DNA from: Candidatus Vogelbacteria bacterium
Lineage (GTDB): Bacteria > Patescibacteriota > Minisyncoccia > Phycocordibacterales > XYD1-FULL-46-19
Reading direction: 5' to 3'
Assembly: GCA_026395035.1 (NCBI GenBank)
Contig: JAPLZN010000105.1
Coordinates: forward strand, 1-6,664
DNA length: 6,664 nt
Below are positions 1-5,549 of this stretch, piece by piece (the first letter of the stretch is position 1; every line of letters begins with the position of its first letter). A program made the position numbers and the translations under genes. Under the pieces are notes generated by a model. That model was not told the DNA's origin and searched no databases. It worked only from the letters and a program-made list of their open reading frames with translations.

Positions 1-597
1 TTGATAGGCTTCGGCGCGCGAGGCCGGACGCAAAAAATCATAGACAACCCGAAACGAACCTTCACGATCCCGTTCTTCATCTTCCTTTTTGGTCGTCTGC
101 GATGGGTCGTACGCGTACGATACTTGATTATTGAGAACACCGACGGACAGGCCGAGAAAATCATAGACCTGTCCCATCCACACGGCATCGCGTCGGGCCA
201 GGTAATCATTGACCGTTACCACATGCACCCCACCACCAGCCAGAGCATTAAGATAGGCCGGCAAAGTGGCAACCTGCGTTTTACCTTCACCGGTTTTCAT
301 TTCGGCAATCCGCCCGTCATGCAAGGCCAAGCCGCCAATCAGTTGGACATCATAATGGCGCTGACCAAGTACTCGCTTGGCTGTTTCGCGCACGGTCGCA
401 AACGCCTCCGGCAAAATATCGTCCAGAGTTTCTCCGGCCGCCAGTCGGGCGCGAAATTTGACCGTTTGCTCTTTCAGCTCCGCATCCGATAGGGCCGAAA
501 CAGCCGATTCAAAACCGTTGATCGCTCCGATCAGCGGCTTTATTTTGGTCAAATATCGTTCATTATCACTGCCGAATAAGGCGGAAAGTATTGACAT
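1..597 (-). CDS. secA: SecA preprotein translocase ATPase, N-terminal 199 residues (partial)
   Basis: SecA is the ATPase motor that pushes unfolded preproteins through the SecYEG channel at the inner face of the cytoplasmic membrane. The visible part is the start of nucleotide-binding domain 1. The Walker A motif MKTGEGKT is at residues 100-107 (Lys106), and [14 protein letters not shown] at 125-138 is a SecA hallmark. The ATG at 597-595 gives [16 protein letters not shown], a usual SecA start. The fragment ends at ...SRAEAYQ, just before the expected ADITYGTNNEFGFDYLRD block, so the gene continues beyond the left edge and is not broken. Residues about 158-190 ([20 protein letters not shown] and following) are an extra charged stretch compared with E. 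coli SecA, which goes almost directly from LGLTVG to the AKREAY-like segment. I recall similar insertions in CPR SecA proteins. No Shine-Dalgarno is present; the promoter sits so close that the mRNA may be leaderless. Confidence 0.97.
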   Translation of the reverse strand, partial: MSILSALFGSDNERYLTKIKPLIGAINGFESAVSALSDAELKEQTVKFRARLAAGETLDDILPEAFATVRETAKRVLGQRHYDVQLIGGLALHDGRIAEMKTGEGKTQVATLPAYLNALAGGGVHVVTVNDYLARRDAVWMGQVYDFLGLSVGVLNNQVSYAYDPSQTTKKEDEERDREGSFRVVYDFLRPASRAEAYQ

Positions 598-605
598 AGA
601 TTGAT

Positions 606-634
606 AGTATACCCTGAAAATCGCCAATTTTCAA
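606..634 (-). promoter_or_regulatory. sigma70-type promoter of secA
   Basis: On the minus strand, TTGAAA (629-634) is followed by exactly 17 nt and then TATACT (606-611). The -10 box lies only 8 nt before the secA ATG at 597. Transcription would therefore start at, or within a few bases of, the start codon, implying a leaderless or nearly leaderless mRNA. The -35 box overlaps the left arm of a 9-bp inverted repeat (625-633 / 650-658). Confidence 0.8.
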
Positions 635-658
635 CGAGCGAAGCGACTGTGAAAATTG
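625..658. repeat. Inverted repeat over the secA -35 box
   Basis: CAATTTTCA (625-633) and TGAAAATTG (650-658) are perfect 9-bp inverted arms around a 16-nt spacer containing CGAGCGAAGCG. The left arm covers most of the secA -35 box. It could be an operator or simply a dispersed palindrome. No T-tract follows on either strand, so it does not look like a terminator. Confidence 0.6.
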
Positions 659-661
659 AGC

Positions 662-682
662 GCCCCGGGCTCGACCCGGGGC
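662..682. repeat. GC-rich hairpin
   Basis: GCCCCGGG (662-669) and CCCGGGGC (675-682) form a perfect 8-bp stem with loop CTCGA. It resembles the short GC-rich palindromes dispersed through many bacterial genomes. It lies between the secA promoter and the upstream terminator and lacks a U-tract. Confidence 0.65.
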
Positions 683-689
683 CCAGGTG

Positions 690-744
690 AAAAAATAAAA
701 AAATTCAAGGACCGACCTTTTTGGGGATTTAAGGTCGGTCCTTG
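690..744 (-). terminator. Strong intrinsic terminator insulating secA
   Basis: Perfect 14-bp arms CAAGGACCGACCTT (706-719) and AAGGTCGGTCCTTG (731-744) enclose an 11-nt loop. On the minus strand the stem is followed by AATTTTTTTATTTTTTC, a good U-tract. This is the second terminator after the lysine-rich peptide gene and shields secA from upstream transcription. Confidence 0.85.
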
Positions 745-798
745 GGTTTCGGGTAAAGTACCCACCTTTCGTAATTCAAAGTAAAAAAGCACCAAAAG

Positions 799-830
799 AA
801 AAACCCCCAATCACAGCATCGGGGGTTTTT
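799..830 (-). terminator. Intrinsic terminator of the lysine-rich peptide gene
   Basis: AAAAACCCCC (799-808) and GGGGGTTTTT (821-830) form a 10-bp stem with a 12-nt loop. On the minus strand it ends in TTTTTCTTTT. It begins 9 nt after the stop codon of the small gene at 840-893. The A/T ends make it potentially bidirectional, but I see no plus-strand gene that would need it. Confidence 0.85.
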
Positions 831-839
831 CGGAAGAAA

Positions 840-893
840 CTATTTCTTCTTCTTAGCAGCCTTCTTCTTCTTCGCAACTTTTTTCTTAGCCAT
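840..893 (-). CDS. 17-residue lysine-rich basic peptide
   Basis: The frame reads MAKKKVAKKKKAAKKKK then TAG: 11 lysines in 17 residues, with only Ala and Val besides Met. It resembles the basic tails of histone H1-like or ribosomal proteins and could bind DNA, RNA or ribosomes; that is inference from charge alone. I recall comparable tiny Lys/Ala-rich ORFs in CPR genomes but cannot name a family. What supports a real gene is its context. A candidate promoter lies at 1007-1035, a foldable leader runs between it and the ATG, a strong terminator starts 9 nt after the stop, and a second terminator follows. No Shine-Dalgarno is visible before the ATG. The alternative is that the transcript is a noncoding RNA and the lysine run is low-complexity chance; the tidy ATG-to-stop frame ending at the terminator argues for coding. 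Confidence 0.6.
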   Translation of the reverse strand: MAKKKVAKKKKAAKKKK

Positions 894-921
894 AGTAGTT
901 TTTGCGCGCTTAACTTTTTAA

Positions 922-999
922 AAGAGGTATGACAGCAATCCGACCTTTCCGTGAAAAATTATTTTAAATTCGCGGAAAAAAATTTTTGCTATCACTCTT
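922..999 (-). promoter_or_regulatory. Structured leader of the lysine-rich peptide transcript
   Basis: On the minus strand the leader can fold into one extended hairpin. AAGAG (995-999) pairs with CTCTT (922-926). After a 3-nt bulge, TGATAGCA (987-994) pairs with TGCTGTCA (930-937) with one G-U. Inside, TTTCCG (973-978) pairs with CGGAAA (946-951). The fold occupies most of the stretch between the candidate start site near 1000 and the ATG at 893. It may control translation, stabilise the message, or be the functional part of a small RNA. No known riboswitch motif is recognised. Confidence 0.4.
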
Positions 1000-1006
1000 A
1001 TCTTTA

Positions 1007-1035
1007 ATTATCGTTCATATTTAATATCAATACAA
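1007..1035 (-). promoter_or_regulatory. Candidate promoter of the lysine-rich peptide unit
   Basis: On the minus strand TTGTAT (1030-1035), a 17-nt spacer and GATAAT (1007-1012) form a plausible sigma70 promoter with a good -10 and a weak -35. Transcription would start near 1000 and give a leader of about 107 nt before the ATG at 893. The AT-rich surroundings raise the chance of a false match. Confidence 0.45.
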
Positions 1036-1066
1036 TATTTTTTTAGAGAAAGGTGTGGATAAGTCA

Positions 1067-1096
1067 AAATCAGTAAAAAATATTTTTTACTGATTT
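1067..1096. repeat. Perfect 30-bp palindrome
   Basis: Bases 1067-1096 equal their own reverse complement: AAATCAGTAAAAAAT on the left mirrored by ATTTTTTACTGATTT on the right, with no loop. It is noncoding and AT-rich. On either strand it can form a hairpin ending in U-rich sequence, so it may act as a weak terminator. A dyad protein-binding site is the other reading. Confidence 0.75.
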
Positions 1097-1186
1097 AATT
1101 AAAAATTTTAAATTAGAAATTAAAAATTGGATTAAATACGGATAAAGTTTCTTCATTTTTAATTTTAAATTTTTAATTTTAAATTT
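1097..1186. repeat. AT-rich imperfect inverted repeat
   Basis: Blocks of AAAATTTT/AATTAAAAATT at about 1100-1130 and TTTTTAATTTTAAATT at about 1154-1186 are imperfect reverse complements around a less repetitive centre. This is a familiar low-complexity dispersed repeat in AT-rich intergenic DNA. A translated frame crossing it gives only Lys/Leu/Ile/Asn/Phe strings, so I treat it as noncoding. Confidence 0.5.
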
Positions 1187-1250
1187 GCCACGAGCGAGCG
1201 TAACAAAAAAATCACCAGTAGGTGATTTTTTTGTTACGCTCGCTCGTGGC
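1187..1250 (-). terminator. 30-bp perfect hairpin, probable terminator after the methyltransferase
   Basis: Arms 1187-1216 and 1221-1250 are perfect reverse complements of 30 bases around the loop AGTA. The tip is a classic compact bidirectional terminator: TCACC-AGTA-GGTGA flanked by A7 and T7. Below it the stem continues with GTAAC and CGAGCGAGCG-type sequence. It lies 80 nt after the methyltransferase stop on the minus strand. The arm length is far beyond what termination needs, so the outer part may be a dispersed repeat. CGTGGCCGG at 1245-1253 is again inverted at 1298-1306. Confidence 0.7.
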
Positions 1251-1330
1251 CGGCGGAGGCGAGCTCCAAAGTAAAATATCTTATGTGAGTGCGTCCACCG
1301 GCCACGACCGGACGATACAAAAACTGCCAA
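1251..1330. other. Noncoding spacer with small inverted repeats
   Basis: This stretch completes the gene-free region 894-1330, whose other parts are the leader, promoter, palindrome, AT-rich repeat and long hairpin listed separately. It holds GGAGGCGAGCTCC (1255-1267), a 4-bp-arm hairpin, and CCGGCCACG (1298-1306), the inverse of 1245-1253. I see no gene, tRNA or other RNA gene in it. Confidence 0.5.
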
Positions 1331-1930
1331 TTAGAACTTTCTCAGAGTCGCTTCGAGCCATTTCTGGTCACGGAAAACGACCGTCTCCATCTTGACGACT
1401 GCGAAACGCCGAAGATAATCAATGATGGCTTCTTTGGGATAAAGATAAAAAGTTCGTAGCCCATATTGATCTTTTTTTGTCACTTCCTGGTAACTATCGG
1501 CTTGTTTTAAAGACAGACGAAAAATACCGCCCTGGTTTAAGCTGTCAAAAATTTTGTTAAAAACAAGGCGGAGTGATTCTCGTGGTAAGTGCCGAAGTGA
1601 AGCGAAAGCGAAAACGGCATCCGTTTTAGGAAAGTCATAAGCCTCAACATCGGCAACCACAAATTTGGCGCGGGGAACCTTGGCTTCCGCCAAGTGAACC
1701 ATCTCCGGAGAAAGATCGATACCGAGATATCTTTTGGTGTGACGACAAATCTCGGCCGCATCGCGTCCGTTTCCGCAACCGATCTCTAAAGTTATTGGAT
1801 CGCTTTTACCGATTAAACTGAATACTTCTTCGATATCTTTAACCCGCGGGCCAATATCGTCAAACTTTTGAGCCAAGGCCCGGGCGCTTAAATCATATGA
1901 CCTTTTCGTCTCCTCTTTGTGTGAATCCAT
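1331..1930 (-). CDS. Class I SAM-dependent methyltransferase
   Basis: This 199-residue protein has the full Rossmann-type methyltransferase fold. Motif I is LEIGCGNGRD at residues 48-57, which contacts SAM. GIDLSPEM at 70-77 provides the acidic residue after beta-2, VVADVEAYDF is at 91-100, and the motif IV-like DAVFAFASLRHLP is at 104-116. The C-terminal part (GGIFRLSLKQ, then a YGLRTFYLYPKEAI segment) is typical of Methyltransf_11/25-like enzymes. The length is normal for a small-molecule methyltransferase. The substrate cannot be told from sequence; the glycan genes upstream make a sugar or lipid acceptor possible, but the gene has its own transcription context. The ATG at 1930 is the first in frame after the palindrome-rich leader; no Shine-Dalgarno precedes it. 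Its promoter is probably the one at 2142-2170, with a terminator lying between the two. A hairpin terminator follows at 1187-1250. Confidence 0.88.
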   Translation of the reverse strand: MDSHKEETKRSYDLSARALAQKFDDIGPRVKDIEEVFSLIGKSDPITLEIGCGNGRDAAEICRHTKRYLGIDLSPEMVHLAEAKVPRAKFVVADVEAYDFPKTDAVFAFASLRHLPRESLRLVFNKIFDSLNQGGIFRLSLKQADSYQEVTKKDQYGLRTFYLYPKEAIIDYLRRFAVVKMETVVFRDQKWLEATLRKF

Positions 1931-1974
1931 GGTGTGGAAATGGGTTATTTACCTTGAATTACGAAACTTTTGGT

Positions 1975-2031
1975 TGTCATTCCCGGCTCAAGTCCCTGCC
2001 TGCGCGAGGATAAGCTCCGGCGGGAATGACA
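1975..2031. repeat. Dispersed inverted repeat with TGTCATTCCCG ends
   Basis: TGTCATTCCCG (1975-1985) and CGGGAATGACA (2021-2031) are perfect 11-bp inverted arms around 35 nt. GTCATTCCCG...CGGGAATGAC is a very common bacterial intergenic palindrome type. It falls in the untranslated leader of the methyltransferase gene. Confidence 0.7.
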
Positions 2032-2055
2032 GAAATTGGAGGTTAAGCATAACAT

Positions 2056-2080
2056 AAAAACCGCCTTGCGGCGGCCTTTA
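2056..2080 (-). terminator. Intrinsic terminator with GCAA tetraloop
   Basis: On the minus strand CCGCC-GCAA-GGCGG is followed by TTTTTATG. The stem can be extended by AAAGG pairing with the U-tract. The GNRA loop and U5 make it convincing. It lies downstream of both the nucleotidylyltransferase-kinase gene (stop at 2193) and the promoter at 2142-2170. It may therefore end the glycan operon and also stop, or attenuate, transcripts started at that promoter. Confidence 0.8.
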
Positions 2081-2136
2081 TGAAGATATTTTACATTTAG
2101 AGCTTCCCAATCAGTGATGAAGAGGAAACACTCACC
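2056..2136 (-). ncRNA. Candidate short RNA or attenuated leader
   Basis: The promoter at 2142-2170 and the terminator at 2056-2080 would define a transcript of about 80 nt. No known RNA family is recognised. A frame ATG GTG AGT ... TAA from 2138 to 2097 would encode MVSVSSSSLIGKL, 13 residues with five serines. Its ATG lies so close to the -10 box that it may not be transcribed, although an in-frame GTG at 2135 remains. The layout fits either a stand-alone small RNA or an attenuator controlling the methyltransferase. Confidence 0.4.
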
Positions 2137-2141
2137 ATAGG

Positions 2142-2170
2142 AGTATAGCAAATTGTCCCAGAAAAGTCAA
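2142..2170 (-). promoter_or_regulatory. Strong sigma70-type promoter upstream of the methyltransferase
   Basis: On the minus strand TTGACT (2165-2170), a 17-nt spacer and TATACT (2142-2147) form a near-consensus promoter 23 bases past the stop codon of the upstream gene. Transcription should start near 2135. The -35 box overlaps CAAATTT-ACT-AAATTTG (2168-2184), a 7-bp inverted repeat that could be an operator. A terminator follows after about 60 nt. Confidence 0.8.
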
Positions 2171-2192
2171 ATTTACTAAATTTGCCAGCTAA

Positions 2193-3281
2193 TTAGTACT
2201 CTCGAATGTACGGTTCGATCGCAATCGCGTCATTATTCTGTAAGAACTTTTCCCGTTCGGCCTTATTGGCAAACATATACAATCCGTACCCGCCAAAGCC
2301 TCCACCGCAATATTTTTTTGCCAACTCGCCCGCCTCCGGTAACTTTTCCATTCCCTCAGCCAGGTGGATCTCGTAACTTAAATTAACTGCTTCACACAAG
2401 CCGGAATAAGAGACGTTCATCGGATTTACCGCGGCCCGAGCCAACCGGCCAACAACCGCGACATAATCAGAATCTCTGGGCTTGTCGGCGTTGGACGGGG
2501 TATGGTGATCCTTTCCCGTCCACATTATCGCCATCAACCCCGATAAGAAACTGGGGTTAATCTTGAAATCAAGAACCGGTCGCGCCCCGCTTCTCCAAAC
2601 GCATAACCCGGTTTCTTGAACAACAGCCGGATCTTGCCAGCCAACACCCAGAGCCAGTTCGGAGGCCACACCATCCTTCCCGGTCAAAATACTGTAGGCG
2701 GCCGAGCCTCCCAAACCGCCTCCAACTTTATACGACCATTCGCTCAAACTTACATTGGGCGAGATCGAACAATTTACGATATATCCATCCGGTCGCGCAA
2801 ATTTGGGGGCATCGAGCCATCCGGCGGCAAAATCTACGCGCAACGGTATCGAATCAGGAGTCTTGATAAATTTAATAATGTCAGTGGTCGAGATCTTTTC
2901 ATAGTCAAGGGTCTTCGACAAAATGACATACTCTGCCCCCACCTGCCGGCAGAGATCTTTTTTAACTTCAGTAAATTTATCATCCTCAGTTACCGCCAAT
3001 ACTTGCGGTCGAAGACGCAAAAAGTGAGTTTTGAAGTCCAAACCAATCTCGTCGTCTTCGCTGATGACCACTTCATCAACCATCGTTAAGGATTCGAGTA
3101 AGCGGCGCTTGTGCTCCATCGGCAACGACGATTTTTTATGCTTATACTTCCAAAGCATTTGATCGCTGGCAAAGCAGACAATCAAATAATCTCCCAGTTT
3201 TTTGGCTTGAGTAAAAAATTCTACGTGCCCACCATGAAGAATATCGAAGCAACCGGATACAAAAACTTTTTTCTTATCCAT
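2193..3281 (-). CDS. Bifunctional nucleotidylyltransferase / GHMP sugar kinase fusion
   Basis: This 362-residue protein joins two enzymes that usually make an activated sugar: a kinase phosphorylates the sugar and a nucleotidylyltransferase forms the NDP-sugar. Residues 1-140 are a HIGH-type cytidylyltransferase-like domain close to the HldE/RfaE2 adenylyltransferase and TagD group. It has FVSGCFDILHGGH (7-19), RRLLESLTMVDEVV (59-72) and the closing EKISTTDIIKFI (128-139). Residues about 145-362 are a GHMP kinase: LRVDFAAGWLDAP (147-159), GGGLGGSAAYS (187-197), GWQDP (214-218, Asp217 the likely catalytic base) and CGGGFGGYG (325-333). RVDFAGGWLDTPP and GGWQDQ are fucokinase/FKP signatures. 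The kinase part is short, about 218 residues, where HddA-like kinases exceed 300. It follows the O-antigen ligase gene by 13 nt with no Shine-Dalgarno, so both are probably one operon ended at 2056-2080. The sugar (heptose, fucose or other) and nucleotide cannot be fixed from sequence. Confidence 0.88.
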   Translation of the reverse strand: MDKKKVFVSGCFDILHGGHVEFFTQAKKLGDYLIVCFASDQMLWKYKHKKSSLPMEHKRRLLESLTMVDEVVISEDDEIGLDFKTHFLRLRPQVLAVTEDDKFTEVKKDLCRQVGAEYVILSKTLDYEKISTTDIIKFIKTPDSIPLRVDFAAGWLDAPKFARPDGYIVNCSISPNVSLSEWSYKVGGGLGGSAAYSILTGKDGVASELALGVGWQDPAVVQETGLCVWRSGARPVLDFKINPSFLSGLMAIMWTGKDHHTPSNADKPRDSDYVAVVGRLARAAVNPMNVSYSGLCEAVNLSYEIHLAEGMEKLPEAGELAKKYCGGGFGGYGLYMFANKAEREKFLQNNDAIAIEPYIREY

Positions 3282-3294
3282 TTTAGATTAGAGC

Positions 3295-5511
3295 TTATTT
3301 AATCTGCCCCAACTCGATCTGCTTGATCAGATCGTCACCTTCTTTCTCGAACGCCGGGTCAAGTTTGATATAGTCGGAAACAACCTTGACAGCTGCCGCC
3401 CGATCGCCGGAGAAGTAATAGGAAGCCGCCAGCGAGATGTTCGTCTGCCGATCCTTTGGGTTGGCGGCAACGCGCAATTTCCAAATCTCGATAATTTTTC
3501 CGTATTGTTTAGTCGTGGCGAAGTAGCCCAAGAAGCGGTCATCGTTCTCAATCGCCAGACGGTCCGGGGCAGAACTAAGGATTGATTCGGCTAGATCTTT
3601 CCGGCCGGCATATAAAGCCGCCAAAGCGTACATCCTCCCGGCTTCAATGAAGGCCGGTGCTCCATCGTAGGCCTCTTTGAACAAGGCCAAACTTTCGTCG
3701 TTCTTACCCTGACCCAAATAAATTGCCCCAAGCTGGAAAAGAATCATTTGCTTTTTAGGTGAGTACGCTCGTGCCTTCTCCAATTCACCGATGGCGCGCG
3801 GATCGCCTATCCCCTGCAGAAACGAGCCATAGAGAAGATGAGCGCGAGCATCGGCATCGTCAGCCGAAAATTGTTTGGCCATCTGATCATTCGCCAATTG
3901 CAAAAATTCCTGCTTGACCGGCAACGGTACCGACTGACTACCGATTATTTTTGTTGATACGCTTAGAAGCTGCTCGCGCGCCTCAGCCAGACCCGTTACC
4001 TCGCTGTAAGAGAAGATATTCTTAAACTCCGTGAGCACACCATTGGGATCTGTGCCCGAAATGCCCCGAATAATCGCCGCCGAGACAGTCATCCCGCGGA
4101 CATTAAAATAGTACACGGAAGACACCGTCAAGATAACGGCGAAGAGTGCCACAAACGGCAACCAAGCCCCATCACCTTCCCGAGCCGGCGCCGGAGAAAC
4201 GGTAGCCGAATTCTCCGTGGCGCCAACATGAATATAGCCGAGCACCAGGTAAAACATAATGGTACTGATCAATTGATCAAAAATGGTCAGATTTTGGAAA
4301 AAATAGCCCGCCAGCAAACCGACAAAGATCGCCTTGACCACCCAAGCTTGATCGCCAGCTTCACCATTCTTTTTCCACAACAGATAGTAGAGAGCGGAAC
4401 CAAAAAGAGCTAGATAAGCCAATAGACCCAAAATCCCGGCATTGACCAAGTTATCAAGAGCGATGTTGTGCGAGCGATCGAACCACGGTTCCTGGCCATA
4501 CATTTCCGGTGAATAATATTTTTGGAAAACCAGGGGATAATTCTCCGGACCCCAGCCCAAAACCGGATGTTCCTTGAAACCCTGCCAACTCATCGCCCAG
4601 ATCTGTTCGCGCGCCAGTAATGAAGAGTCATTTAGAGACAGTTTGGCAAAACGCGCCAAGACATTGCTCTTTTGAACAAAAGCCGTATTCCGAACGGAAA
4701 TAAAAAGTAGGATCAAGACAACAATAACACCCAGGGCGGACAAACCGGCCCGGCGGACTCGACCGGGATATTTCCAGGCCAAAATAATCGAAACCAAAAC
4801 TGCGCCACCAATGGCGCCGAGAACCGCGCCGCGAGTAGCAGTATAGTAAAGCAAGGTCGATTCAAGAATGATAATCGCGCCATAGACCCATTTGGCAATT
4901 TTGTTGCGAGTGGTCGCCAATAAGTAGCCGGACAGAAAGAGATGAAACAGCATATAGACAGCCATGTACGCCGAGTTGCCGAGAGTCGCGTCGATACGAG
5001 AACCGCTCTGATGAATGTCGGCCTTACCGGCAAGCTGCATCAGACCATTCCAAGAAACGATTAGACTCACCCCCAAACTGGCTTGGAACAAGCGATGCCA
5101 AAGTTCGCGCGTCTTGAGCACGGAAATCGCCACCAAGAAGAAGGCGAACGAGTGGATATAAGCCAACAAACCTTCCATTCGTTCAAAGTTGGACCAGAAG
5201 CTGCGCGACGGATCCAGACCGAAAATGGTCGCCAGCGTCATAATAATCAAATAGCCGAACAAGGACCAGAGAATCCAGGACGACCGCGGACGAGCCGTTT
5301 TGTCGCGATAGGCCAACACGAGCCAAAGCCCGAAAATAAGTTCAACGACAATTCGAAAAAAGAAATTTTTGCCGGTGATAAACGGAAAGAAAAGCGACAA
5401 TTTTATCAAACAGCTCGTTTGCGAGCAGGTCGGAGTAACAATTAATGGGGTCAGAGTAATCGCCGCCAGTCCGGCATAAATCAAATAGCGCAACAGCTTG
5501 TTGGTAGTCAT
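3295..5511 (-). CDS. O-antigen ligase/polymerase (Wzy/WaaL-like) with C-terminal TPR region
   Basis: This 738-residue membrane protein belongs to the O-antigen ligase/polymerase superfamily, which joins lipid-linked glycan units or transfers them to an acceptor on the outer face of the membrane. About 12-14 hydrophobic segments lie between residues 9 and 470. FWSNFERMEGLLAYIHSFAFF (near 105-125) is typical of CPR and Gram-positive members. A soluble loop at about 274-352 contains LGWGPENYPLVFQKYY (318-333) and RSHNIALDNLVNAGILG (346-362), the conserved Wzy_C block with its His. After the last membrane segment (about 449-469), residues about 550-735 form TPR-like helical pairs, for example AHLLYGSFLQG, MILFQLGAIYLGQGKNDESL and NISLAASYYFSGDRAAAVKV. 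These are probably extracytoplasmic protein-binding surface. The ATG at 5511 opens straight into the first membrane helix. Polymerase or ligase, and even protein-glycosylating ligase, cannot be separated by sequence alone. It is probably co-transcribed with the downstream fusion gene. Confidence 0.9.
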   Translation of the reverse strand: MTTNKLLRYLIYAGLAAITLTPLIVTPTCSQTSCLIKLSLFFPFITGKNFFFRIVVELIFGLWLVLAYRDKTARPRSSWILWSLFGYLIIMTLATIFGLDPSRSFWSNFERMEGLLAYIHSFAFFLVAISVLKTRELWHRLFQASLGVSLIVSWNGLMQLAGKADIHQSGSRIDATLGNSAYMAVYMLFHLFLSGYLLATTRNKIAKWVYGAIIILESTLLYYTATRGAVLGAIGGAVLVSIILAWKYPGRVRRAGLSALGVIVVLILLFISVRNTAFVQKSNVLARFAKLSLNDSSLLAREQIWAMSWQGFKEHPVLGWGPENYPLVFQKYYSPEMYGQEPWFDRSHNIALDNLVNAGILGLLAYLALFGSALYYLLWKKNGEAGDQAWVVKAIFVGLLAGYFFQNLTIFDQLISTIMFYLVLGYIHVGATENSATVSPAPAREGDGAWLPFVALFAVILTVSSVYYFNVRGMTVSAAIIRGISGTDPNGVLTEFKNIFSYSEVTGLAEAREQLLSVSTKIIGSQSVPLPVKQEFLQLANDQMAKQFSADDADARAHLLYGSFLQGIGDPRAIGELEKARAYSPKKQMILFQLGAIYLGQGKNDESLALFKEAYDGAPAFIEAGRMYALAALYAGRKDLAESILSSAPDRLAIENDDRFLGYFATTKQYGKIIEIWKLRVAANPKDRQTNISLAASYYFSGDRAAAVKVVSDYIKLDPAFEKEGDDLIKQIELGQIK

Positions 5512-5549
5512 GGTAAAAGCTAAATTTCTAATAGATATGAACCGCCTTT

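Noticed and set aside
1..492. Plus-strand open frame of 163 codons
   Set aside because: It is the antisense of secA, whose minus-strand frame has clear Walker A and NDYLARRDA motifs.
1070..1330. Minus-strand frame of 86 codons
   Set aside because: It runs straight through the 30-bp-arm hairpin, the AT-rich repeat and the palindrome. Its C-terminal half is only the Lys/Leu/Asn/Phe translation of the repeat.
1945..2151. Minus-strand frame of 68 codons
   Set aside because: It starts at a non-ATG codon inside the promoter and reads through the terminator and the TGTCATTCCCG palindrome; no protein-like features.
2616..3089. Plus-strand frame of 157 codons
   Set aside because: Antisense shadow of the nucleotidylyltransferase-GHMP kinase gene, with no recognisable domain.
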